Assembly: GCF_004307995.1 (NCBI RefSeq)
Contig: NZ_SIRE01000016.1
Span: 62,001-126,000, forward strand
Direction: 5' to 3'
DNA length: 64,000 nucleotides
Source: Paenibacillus thalictri
Lineage (GTDB): Bacteria > Bacillota > Bacilli > Paenibacillales > NBRC-103111
A model generated the notes under the pieces. That model did not search any database. It worked only from the letters and a program-made list of their open reading frames with translations, and was not told where the DNA came from. The translations under genes and the position numbers were made by a program. Positions 45,072-52,780 of the stretch are shown piece after piece (the stretch's first letter is position 1; every line of letters begins with the position of its first letter).

Positions 45072-45866
45072 TTAAAGCAAGCCGATCACAAACAAGATCC
45101 ACTGGCTGGCGGGAACCAAGATGAGCTGAGCAAGCAGCGTACCGGCCAAACGCGAGACCATCAGCAGCGCAAACACTTTGCCCAGCCGCGCCTGCTCCTG
45201 CTGGTCGGTCATCGCTTTATCCGTAAGCATCGCCAGCTCCGGATCGATAAAAATCGTCATAATAATTGTGGCAACCCCGTTGATGAGACCTGACGATTGG
45301 GACGCGGCCGTACTTAAGCCGGGCTCCAAATATGCCGCGTACAACGAAGCCAGAACCCCAACCGTGTAAATCGCGGTAACTACGCAGTTGAGCAGCAGCA
45401 GACGTTTCGGAACCCCGTATAGGCGAAGCGACTTGATCATGCCGAAAGTAGGCTTCTTCAAGTAGTTTTTCGCCTTCTTCAGCTTATCGAAGGTCACACT
45501 TGTAATCAGATTTGGTATGGAGCCGTACGTCTCCAATTGGACGATCACCCTTGCGCACAAAAACACCATGGACGGAAAAAGCACCATCGCGACCAGCGTG
45601 CCCACCGTGGACGCACCCAATATGTAGCGCAGCGCCAGCTCCAGATCGAAGCCGCTGTTGTTTTTGGCGAAGTCGATCATTTTCCCCATCATCGGCGCTT
45701 GCAGCAGGTTGGACGTACGCGATATGAGCAATATCATGCCGGCCAGCGACAGCGAGACCGCCAGCTTGCCCGTCCGGACCCCGGCATATCTTAGAGCAAA
45801 AGACAACGTCTCCGAAGCGTGAATCAACAGCGTTAACGCGCAGACGATCAGCAGCTTCTCAAGCAA
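45072..45866 (-). CDS. amj: Lipid II flippase, Amj family
   Basis: A 264-residue polytopic membrane protein with about six helices. It matches the Amj (YdaH, DUF2837) family: HASETLSFALRYAGVRTGKLAVSLS near the N-terminus and ISRTSNLLQAPMMGK. In B. subtilis Amj flips lipid II and can substitute for MurJ. Start is a TTG with GGGAGG eight bases upstream. It lies 40 bases after the GNAT gene and is probably co-transcribed with it. Confidence 0.88.
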   Translation of the reverse strand: MLEKLLIVCALTLLIHASETLSFALRYAGVRTGKLAVSLSLAGMILLISRTSNLLQAPMMGKMIDFAKNNSGFDLELALRYILGASTVGTLVAMVLFPSMVFLCARVIVQLETYGSIPNLITSVTFDKLKKAKNYLKKPTFGMIKSLRLYGVPKRLLLLNCVVTAIYTVGVLASLYAAYLEPGLSTAASQSSGLINGVATIIMTIFIDPELAMLTDKAMTDQQEQARLGKVFALLMVSRLAGTLLAQLILVPASQWILFVIGLL

Positions 45867-45906
45867 TGCCGGCGCCTCCCTTCATTTTCCGTTTGCAACC
45901 GCTTAT

Positions 45907-46842
45907 TCACGAACGTTCTGACCCGCTGGTCCAGGTTGCTCTTGTATAACCCAGCAGCATACCAACCCGCTGCATGTTGCGGAAGCTGGCCGACACGTAA
46001 GCAGCCTGCGAGACGATCCAAAAACAGTTGTGCCGTGCGGCTTCCAGCGCTCTGGCGTGCAGCAGCGCCGCATGTACGCCCCGGTTCCGGAACTGCGGAA
46101 GCACCGCGGCAAAAGTAAAGGAGGCCAGTCCCCCGCTCCTATACATCACTCCGACACCGGCGGGCTCACCATCAACCGCAGCCAGATAAAACTTCCATCC
46201 GGGCCGTCCATATAATACCACATTGTTGTCAGCCACATGCCCTTTGCCGGAAATCGGCAGCCCTGTTCCAAGGCAGTGAATTTCTGCATAAAGTTCGAGC
46301 TCGTCCGCGGAGAGCCCGCGAACGGCTATGCCAGCAGCAACCGGGGAATCGTCAAGCGGCCCGGTCACGGCGGCTGATGCGCCGCACAGCGATTCCGCAG
46401 CGCTGTGCCGCACGGCCGCTGTCGATGCATCCCCCCGTTTACCCCCGGCTTCACCCATCTCAACAGCATGTTCCGGCCTGCCATACAGCGAAGCATGAAA
46501 GCCGGTTTGCATTAAACCCCGCTCGGCAAGAGATCGGAACAGCGCCGCTGAAGCTTTCGCCGGAGTAACTTCGAATTGCGGCCTACATCCGTTGTCCTTG
46601 TAAAATGCGATCATCTCATCCAGCAATGGCAGCTCGTTTTCGCTGATTCCTTTGACCGTGTTAAACTGCGGCCACGGCATGCTGGTGCTGCGAAAAGCCG
46701 CGGCGCCGCCAAACATCCGCATATCGACGCCCATCGGATTGCCCGGCCGTTCCTTGATGGCGTTCATGCGGTCTGTCATGTATTGAATCTCGGAATACTC
46801 GATTTCTTCAGCCAGCAGCCGGCTTAAAATTTCACCCCGCAT
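45907..46842 (-). CDS. GNAT family N-acetyltransferase
   Basis: A 311-residue protein. The C-terminal half is a GNAT domain: VDGEPAGVGVMYRSGG, FAAVLPQFRNRGVHAALL (acetyl-CoA pyrophosphate loop QFRNRG) and ASFRNMQRVGMLLGYTR at the end. The N-terminal half has a degenerate GNAT-like fold containing GNPMGVDMRMFGGAAAF. The substrate is unknown. The ATG has AGGAGG upstream. It is first in a two-gene unit with amj, which may hint at an envelope role; that is weak inference. Confidence 0.88.
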   Translation of the reverse strand: MRGEILSRLLAEEIEYSEIQYMTDRMNAIKERPGNPMGVDMRMFGGAAAFRSTSMPWPQFNTVKGISENELPLLDEMIAFYKDNGCRPQFEVTPAKASAALFRSLAERGLMQTGFHASLYGRPEHAVEMGEAGGKRGDASTAAVRHSAAESLCGASAAVTGPLDDSPVAAGIAVRGLSADELELYAEIHCLGTGLPISGKGHVADNNVVLYGRPGWKFYLAAVDGEPAGVGVMYRSGGLASFTFAAVLPQFRNRGVHAALLHARALEAARHNCFWIVSQAAYVSASFRNMQRVGMLLGYTRATWTSGSERS

Positions 46843-46866
46843 ATGATGCCGCCTCCTTTTTTTAAA

Positions 46867-46911
46867 TTATCCATTCATCTTTGTCCACTGATTATACCAT
46901 AAAATGGATAA
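46867..46911 (-). promoter_or_regulatory. Promoter region of the GNAT-amj unit
   Basis: Minus-strand TGGTATAAT (46891-46899) is an extended -10. It is flanked by an inverted repeat TTATCCAT (46867-46874)/ATGGATAA (46904-46911) that could be an operator. Confidence 0.45.
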
Positions 46912-46981
46912 GCGGCATTTCAGCATTTTACCTTCCCCTTGCGCGATCTGCAAGAGGAGAATGGAGCAGTGAAAAAACGAC

Positions 46982-47010
46982 AAAAAAAGCAGATCGCCGG
47001 ATCTGCTTTT
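46982..47010 (-). terminator. Terminator after the sulfatase gene
   Basis: Minus-strand GCAGATC, loop CGGC, GATCTGC and TTTTTTT, starting a few bases after the sulfatase stop codon. A textbook intrinsic terminator. Confidence 0.92.
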
Positions 47011-47013
47011 GCG

Positions 47014-48375
47014 TTATTCATAATATTCCGTTTCCAGCACGAGCAATTGGCCCGCGTCGGTCTCTTCAGCCGGATGGATGACGGGTGCCGCTTCACCGGC
47101 TTCGACCATACGCTCAATCAGCTTGGTCCGCAGTATCTGTTTGACTTCGCGATGAGACTTTTTGCCGATCAGATTGTTCAGCTCCCACGGATCGGCCTGC
47201 AGATCATACAGAAATTCCTCCGTGTAAGCGCTGCTGGCTGCTTCTTTGATTCCGTCAAGCTGCGGAGCGCTGACGGCATATTTCCAGCGGCGGGTGCGAA
47301 TTGCGCGTCCGACCTGCGATTCGCTGATCTGCACGAAGACGTCTTGCGGCCAATTCACTGCCGTTTTCCGGACAAGCGGCAGCACCGAGCGGCCTTGCAT
47401 CGTTTCCGGCACCTCAATGCCCGCAGCATCCAACAAGGTAGGCGGCAGATCGATCAAGCTGACCAGCTCGTTCACCCGGCCGCCCCCGTTAAAACCCGGC
47501 CCCCAAATGGCGCCCGGAATGCGGATTGAGCTTTCGTGGCAGGAACGTTTGTATTCGCCGTTTCTTGTCTTAAAATGGCAGCCGTGATCGGATGTAAACA
47601 ATACGATCGTGTCTTCGGCAAGGCCCAAGCTGATTAGCGAATCCATCAGCCGTCCCAGGGCGTCGTCGAGGCGTTTGACCATGGCGTAATAACCGGGCAA
47701 ATGCCGCTGCGCCGTACCGCCAAGCGCGGCCAGATCAGGCGGCGTCCATGATGAGGCATAACGCTGCTCTTGAGCGCGGGGTGCCGGATAATCGTCACGC
47801 CGGTTCTGATGATGCGGCTCCAAATAAGAAAGGAACAAAAAAAACGGCTGCTCCTTATGGTTGTCGATATAACGCACGGCGGCATCCGTCAGCGCATCCA
47901 CCCGATATCCGGGAAGTTTCACCCGTCGGTTATCGTTATCGTACAGCACGGTGTCGTATGCGTCCGACGTATGCTCAAGCGAATCGGCGGCCAGCCAATA
48001 TTTGTACCCGCCGCGCAGCGGCTCAGGCACCGGTTCCGTGCGGGTGCTGGCCAAGTGCCATTTGCCGATATACCCCGTCTCGTAGCCGTGCTCGTTAAAT
48101 TCGTCAGCTATCGTGCGGCTGCCCGCCGGCAGCGGGATCGAATTTTTGTAGCAGCCTGTCGTTGTCGCATACAGCCCCGTCTGCAAACAAGAGCGGGCAG
48201 GACCACAAACCGGCTGGCACGTGAACGTATTGTACAAATGAGTGCCTTCATGCGCCCAATGGTCCAGATTGGGCGTCAGCTGCAGCGGATTGCCGTGCAA
48301 TCCGGCCGTATCCCATCGCTGCTGGTCCGTAAAAAACACAATCACATTTGGCTTGCGCCGCATTGACGTTTCCAT
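47014..48375 (-). CDS. Sulfatase (arylsulfatase A type)
   Basis: A 453-residue sulfatase with the N-terminal metal motif VIVFFTDQQRWDTAGLHG and the modification motif C57-G-P-A-R61 in QPVCGPARSCLQTG. Cys57 would be converted to formylglycine by a separate enzyme not seen here. TGYIGKWHL and LFTSDHGCHF hold further active-site residues. No signal peptide is seen, so it should act in the cytoplasm on imported sulfated sugars. GGGAGG precedes the ATG. It is the last gene of the importer operon (binding protein, two permeases, sulfatase), which ties its substrate to that importer. Confidence 0.92.
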   Translation of the reverse strand: METSMRRKPNVIVFFTDQQRWDTAGLHGNPLQLTPNLDHWAHEGTHLYNTFTCQPVCGPARSCLQTGLYATTTGCYKNSIPLPAGSRTIADEFNEHGYETGYIGKWHLASTRTEPVPEPLRGGYKYWLAADSLEHTSDAYDTVLYDNDNRRVKLPGYRVDALTDAAVRYIDNHKEQPFFLFLSYLEPHHQNRRDDYPAPRAQEQRYASSWTPPDLAALGGTAQRHLPGYYAMVKRLDDALGRLMDSLISLGLAEDTIVLFTSDHGCHFKTRNGEYKRSCHESSIRIPGAIWGPGFNGGGRVNELVSLIDLPPTLLDAAGIEVPETMQGRSVLPLVRKTAVNWPQDVFVQISESQVGRAIRTRRWKYAVSAPQLDGIKEAASSAYTEEFLYDLQADPWELNNLIGKKSHREVKQILRTKLIERMVEAGEAAPVIHPAEETDAGQLLVLETEYYE

Positions 48376-48410
48376 CTCATCCCTCCCTGCTTCAGTGCTG
48401 CTTATCCAGC

Positions 48411-49271
48411 TTATCCTTTAATCCCGGTCGTCGCAATGCCCTCTACAAAATAACGCTGGAACATAAAGAAAATCAGCACCGGAGGCAAAATCGCCAGCAC
48501 CGACATCGCCATAATCTGATTCCAGGCAACCGTGCCGCCGGTTGAATCGATGGTCATGCGCAGCGCCAAAGATACGGTATACTTTTTGACACTATTAATG
48601 AAAATAAGCGAGTTAAAGAAATCGTTCCAGGTCCATATGAATTGAAAAATGGCGGCGGAAAACAAAGCCGGTTTGCACAGCGGCAGCAAAATGCGCACCA
48701 GAATCGTAAACGGATTGCAGCCGTCGACCACGGCGGATTCATCCAGCTCGCGCGGCAGACCGCGGAAAAACTGCACCAGCATAAAAATAAAAAACGGATA
48801 ACAGGCGAAAATCGCCGGCACGACAAACGGCAAATAGCTGTCCAGCCAATCCAAATCGCGGAAAATCAAATACCGCGGAATAATAATGACCGCTTGCGGC
48901 AGCATCAATGTCGAGATCATTAACGCGAACAGCTGATTTTTCAGCGGAAAGCTAAATCTTGCGAATCCGTAAGCGACAATTGCGCTGGATAACACCGTAA
49001 ATACGACGGTCGGTGCAACAAGCAGCAGCGTATTGGCAAAAAAAGTCGCGTACGTGTATTGTCCCGTTCCGGTCCAGCCCTTGCCGTAAGAGTCCCACAC
49101 AAAATGCTCGGGAATCAGGCCAAGCGAACCAAACAGATCGGAGTTGGTTTTAAACGAGCCGAAAAACAGCCAGATCAGCGGGTAAATCATCAGCAGACCA
49201 AAAGCGCATAACAGCACGTTTTTAACGATCCGCCCCGTCAGAGTCGGTTCTTTGCCATACTGCAGCATCAT
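48411..49271 (-). CDS. ABC sugar importer permease, MalG type
   Basis: A 286-residue permease with six helices, the ATPase-contact loop DESAVVDGCNPFTILVRILL near residue 192 and the ending QRYFVEGIATTGIKG. Its start overlaps the stop of the MalF-type gene by one base. The sulfatase gene starts 35 bases after its stop. Confidence 0.92.
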   Translation of the reverse strand: MMLQYGKEPTLTGRIVKNVLLCAFGLLMIYPLIWLFFGSFKTNSDLFGSLGLIPEHFVWDSYGKGWTGTGQYTYATFFANTLLLVAPTVVFTVLSSAIVAYGFARFSFPLKNQLFALMISTLMLPQAVIIIPRYLIFRDLDWLDSYLPFVVPAIFACYPFFIFMLVQFFRGLPRELDESAVVDGCNPFTILVRILLPLCKPALFSAAIFQFIWTWNDFFNSLIFINSVKKYTVSLALRMTIDSTGGTVAWNQIMAMSVLAILPPVLIFFMFQRYFVEGIATTGIKG

Positions 49272-50164
49272 CAGCTTCTCCCCCCGTCTTCATAATGCAC
49301 CCATGATCTTGACGAACGGAAGATAATCAAGGTCAGTATTAAAATGATCGCAAACAGCACCCACGACAATGCGGAAGCGTAACCCATCTTTAACGTCTGG
49401 AAGGCATCGTCGTATATTTTTAAGCCGATCAAATACGTCGATTTCACGGGTCCCCCGTTGGTTACAACAAAAGCCGCGGTAAACTCCTGCAGCGCTCCGA
49501 TCGTTTGCATGACAAGATTAAACAAAATGATCGGTGTCAGCATCGGCACGGTGATGAACATAAACATCCGCAGGCGGCTTGCTCCGTCCACCATAGCGGC
49601 TTCGTACAAGTCCATCGGTATTTGCTTTAAACCGGCAAGGAATAACACCATGGACGAACCAAACTGCCATACGACGAGAAAACTGATCGTCCACAGCGCA
49701 ATCGACGGACTTCCAAGCCAGTCAACGGATGGAATGTGAAAAAAGGAAAGCACTTGATTGACGATCCCTTCTCTCATAAAAAGAAACCGCCACAGCAAGG
49801 AGATGGCCACGCTGCCGCCGAGAATGGACGGAAGGTAATACATCGTCCGGTACAGGTTGATGAATCTGCCCTTGGAGTTCAGAATGATCGCCACCAGCAG
49901 CGCAAAAGCCAGCTTGGCCGGAACCGCAATCAGCGTATATAAGAAGGTAGCCTTCAGCGACGGGAAAAAGTCTTTATCGTTCGTAAACATGGTGATGTAG
50001 TTTTTCAAGCCGACAAAGTGAGTCGCTTTCACTACCGAATAGTCGGTAAACGAGTAATAAAAGGATAAGATCAGCGGGTACAGCTGGAACCAGGCAAACC
50101 CGATGATCCACGGAGAAATGAACAGCAGGCCCCATACGGAATGACGGAGCGTGAAGCGCTTCAT
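49271..50164 (-). CDS. ABC sugar importer permease, MalF type
   Basis: A 297-residue permease with six helices. It has the ATPase-contact loop YEAAMVDGASRLRMFMFITV near residue 193 and VVTNGGPVKSTYLIGL, typical of CUT1 permeases. AAAGGGG precedes the ATG. It closely resembles the MalF-type permease at 29685. Confidence 0.92.
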   Translation of the reverse strand: MKRFTLRHSVWGLLFISPWIIGFAWFQLYPLILSFYYSFTDYSVVKATHFVGLKNYITMFTNDKDFFPSLKATFLYTLIAVPAKLAFALLVAIILNSKGRFINLYRTMYYLPSILGGSVAISLLWRFLFMREGIVNQVLSFFHIPSVDWLGSPSIALWTISFLVVWQFGSSMVLFLAGLKQIPMDLYEAAMVDGASRLRMFMFITVPMLTPIILFNLVMQTIGALQEFTAAFVVTNGGPVKSTYLIGLKIYDDAFQTLKMGYASALSWVLFAIILILTLIIFRSSRSWVHYEDGGRS

Positions 50165-50218
50165 GGCCGTCGCCCCTTTCTTTGTGTAGTCTTGGATGCA
50201 GGTTTGGCGGAGTTATTA

Positions 50219-50387
50219 TGAATATTTATACATAAACTCCATCATTCCGGGAAAGAGACGGTAATCCACCGCTCGTGAAAACCATGTTTTAAATAATTTA
50301 CCTTGCGGTAAAAACATGGTTTTCAAGGCGGACGTAAACTTTCCTTACCGTTCTCTTACCCTCCATGATTGCATGAATAAATATTCA
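50219..50387. repeat. 169-bp nested imperfect palindrome between binding-protein and permease genes
   Basis: Outer arms TGAATATTTAT (50219-50229) and ATAAATATTCA (50377-50387) are exact reverse complements. A middle imperfect pair lies near 50250-50266/50343-50361. Inner 15-base arms TGAAAACCATGTTTT (50276-50290) and AAAACATGGTTTTCA (50311-50325) are perfect, and TTTACC TTGC GGTAAA sits at the centre. On the transcript this follows the binding-protein gene, so it may attenuate or protect the mRNA; terminal repeats also recall a small mobile element. Nothing else is evident in the 50165-50466 gap. Confidence 0.65.
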
Positions 50388-50466
50388 CACTTTCACCGAA
50401 CCTGGTATCGCGTTGCAGAGAGTTGCGCCCGCCATGGGCGGCACTCCTACTAGAATAATCTGGATA

Positions 50467-51819
50467 TTACTTCTTCAGTTCCTTCAGTTTGTCGCCGTAG
50501 CCTTTTAAGATTTCGTCGGCGGTTTGATCGGCGGTTTGTTTGGCGTAAATCAATTTCTGGAAGGCGTCTTTGACGATTTGCGCAAGCTCTGCGTTGGTGC
50601 TGATCACGTTAGGCGCCACCGATTTCACTTTGGCGGCCAAATCAAGGCCTTTGGTAATGTTCGGGTCAAGCTTGTTTGCATCCTGCAGCGCTTTTTTGGC
50701 GGTGCTTGCAGCCGGAATGCCCCGCTGAGTTTCAAGCAGCAGCGCCGCGTCTTTGTCGTTGGTCATCCAGTTGATGAACTTCACGGCTTCATCGGCGTTT
50801 GGCGATTTTTTGTTAACGGCAAAGCCGGTGCCTGCGATGACCGGGTTGCCGGATTGGGCCGCGCCGTCCATTTGCGGGAATGCGCTTACAGCAAGTTTGC
50901 CATTTGTTCCAAGCGCTTGTTTGTACTTGTCGTAGCTTTGCACATAGTCAAACAACATGCCGATTTCGCCTTTGACCCATTTCGGATTTTGCTCCATTTT
51001 GCCGACAAATGCGGAGCTGTCGCCAAACGGCTCAATGACGCCGTTTTTATACAGATCGGACATGTAGGTCAGTCCTTTAACCAGCTGTTCGCGGTTAAAG
51101 CCGGTTGTGAAATCGTCGTTGATCCACGTCTTGCCGCTCAACTGCGCAATATACGGCTGCAGGATGAGCTTGTTCAGCACGTCGACGTCCGCTGTCAGCA
51201 AGTAAGCCTTTGCATCTTTTTCATGGATTTTTTTGCCTTCCTCCATGATCTTATCCCAGGTCCATACGGTGTCTTTGGCGATGCCGTATTTGTCAAAAAA
51301 CGCTTCGTTATAAAACGTAGTAGCCGCAAATGCACCCGACGGCACCATAATCATCCGGTCTTTGTAAGTGCCGAAATTTTTAATAACCTCAGGATCGATG
51401 CCTGAGACATCAAGAGACTTGTTGCCCTTCAGATCAAGCAGGAAGTCGGACATGTCATTGTCCCATTCATACGTAAACTGCAGCAGATCGGGAGCGGTAT
51501 TGCCCGCAAATTGAGTCAGCAGCTTTTTATAAAATCCGTCAAAGCCCATATATTCGGCTTCAATTTTCACATTTGGGTTTTGTTTCATATACAAGTCGAT
51601 CGCTTTCAGCGTCGCCTGATGACGCGGGTCGTTGCCCCACCAACTGAAGCGCAAAGTTACTTGCTTCGCGCTCGCCGCGGCATCTTTGCCGCCGTTCGAG
51701 CCTGCCGCCGGTTGCGCCGGTTTGGCCTCGTTGGCCGCATTGCCTCCACAAGCCGCAAGCGCCGCCATCATCATAGAACCTACAACTGCACTGGAGATAA
51801 GCTTAGTTATTTTTTTCAA
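50467..51819 (-). CDS. Solute-binding lipoprotein of the sulfatase-linked ABC importer
   Basis: A 450-residue lipoprotein. The signal peptide ends in the lipobox LAAC, followed by an Ala/Gly/Pro-rich linker. The binding domain shows RFSWWGNDPRHQATLKAIDL, GFDGFYKKLLTQFAGNTAPD and INWMTNDKDAALLLETQRG. The start is a TTG with GGGGG upstream. It would deliver a sulfated or uronate-containing oligosaccharide to the permeases, given the sulfatase downstream. The divergent sensor pair starting at 52037 likely controls it. Confidence 0.92.
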   Translation of the reverse strand: MKKITKLISSAVVGSMMMAALAACGGNAANEAKPAQPAAGSNGGKDAAASAKQVTLRFSWWGNDPRHQATLKAIDLYMKQNPNVKIEAEYMGFDGFYKKLLTQFAGNTAPDLLQFTYEWDNDMSDFLLDLKGNKSLDVSGIDPEVIKNFGTYKDRMIMVPSGAFAATTFYNEAFFDKYGIAKDTVWTWDKIMEEGKKIHEKDAKAYLLTADVDVLNKLILQPYIAQLSGKTWINDDFTTGFNREQLVKGLTYMSDLYKNGVIEPFGDSSAFVGKMEQNPKWVKGEIGMLFDYVQSYDKYKQALGTNGKLAVSAFPQMDGAAQSGNPVIAGTGFAVNKKSPNADEAVKFINWMTNDKDAALLLETQRGIPAASTAKKALQDANKLDPNITKGLDLAAKVKSVAPNVISTNAELAQIVKDAFQKLIYAKQTADQTADEILKGYGDKLKELKK

Positions 51820-51889
51820 CCTTGAATCCCCCTAACGTTATATTTGGCGCCACAACCATCATAACACCCGGTTCGATTCTGAAAAAAGG

Positions 51890-51943
51890 GATACCATTTT
51901 AGAAAACGGTTACAATTTTTTGTACATTTTTAAAAAAGGTATC
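51890..51943. promoter_or_regulatory. Divergent control region: cre-like site and inverted GATACC repeats
   Basis: Minus-strand TGTAACCGTTTTCT (51901-51914) matches cre at 13 of 14 positions. It lies between GATACC (51890-51895) and GGTATC (51938-51943), which are inverted. These may be sites for CcpA and for the AraC-type regulator encoded at 52037. Confidence 0.45.
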
Positions 51944-52007
51944 ATTTCTTTAGAATTATCTGTATTTACACCCGTTTATGTCTGAATGTATACGTTTGTT
52001 CCCGTTA

Positions 52008-52016
52008 TGTTATAAT
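52008..52016 (+). promoter_or_regulatory. Extended -10 promoter of the regulator-kinase pair
   Basis: TGTTATAAT, 20 bases before the ATG at 52037; no convincing -35 element. Confidence 0.5.
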
Positions 52017-52036
52017 GCCCATAGGAGGGATAAACG

Positions 52037-52780
52037 ATGTATAAGCTCCTTGTTATTGATGACGAACATGATACGCGAGACACGCTGTGCAACTGTTTCC
52101 CCTGGGAGTCGGTCGGATTTACGATCGTCGGCCAGCTGGGGAACGGAGCCGAAGCGCTGCACTACATGGAACAGAACCCGGTAGATGTGATGTTATGCGA
52201 TATAAAAATGCCGGAAATGTCGGGCATCGAGCTGACCAAACAGCTCTCCGAGCGCAAAATTGCCGTTCGGACCGTTCTGCTGAGCGCATACCGGGAGTTT
52301 GAATATGCCCGTCAGGCGATGCAATACGGGGTCAAACATTACATGGTCAAGCCCGCCAAATACAACGATATCGTGCAGGTGTTCAGCGAGTTGAAGAGCG
52401 AACTGGACGAAGCCGCGGGGGTGCAGCCTGGACTGCCGGCGGACGCCGACACGCACGTGATGCCCGAAGACCCGATTGTTGCCGCCATCACGGCTTTTGT
52501 CGACCATAATTACCCGACGGCCACACTACAGCAGGTTTCCGAGCTGGTCAATATGAACGCCAGTTACGTAAGCGCTTTTTTCAAAAAGAAAACCGGCATT
52601 AATTTCTCCGATTACGTGCAGAAGGTGAAGATGGAGAAAGCGGCAGAGCTGCTTCGCGGCAGTCATCACAAAGCGTACGAGGTCAGCGAGCTGGTCGGAT
52701 ATGTCAATGCCAAAAATTTCATACGGTCCTTCAAACAATATTTCGGAGTAACCCCGGGACAATATAAAAATGACAAATGA
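52037..52780 (+). CDS. Response regulator with AraC-type DNA-binding domain, short form
   Basis: A 247-residue regulator. The receiver (1-120) has DDE at 8-10, Asp55 in VMLCDIKMPEMSG and YMVKPAKYNDI. A short linker leads to the AraC domain (residues 145-245; MNASYVSAFFKKKTGI, GYVNAKNFIRSFKQYFG). It lacks the long middle region seen in the other two regulators of this window. AGGAGGG precedes the ATG. Its end overlaps the kinase start by 11 bases. The gene order, regulator then kinase, is the reverse of the other two pairs. Confidence 0.92.
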   Translation: MYKLLVIDDEHDTRDTLCNCFPWESVGFTIVGQLGNGAEALHYMEQNPVDVMLCDIKMPEMSGIELTKQLSERKIAVRTVLLSAYREFEYARQAMQYGVKHYMVKPAKYNDIVQVFSELKSELDEAAGVQPGLPADADTHVMPEDPIVAAITAFVDHNYPTATLQQVSELVNMNASYVSAFFKKKTGINFSDYVQKVKMEKAAELLRGSHHKAYEVSELVGYVNAKNFIRSFKQYFGVTPGQYKNDK

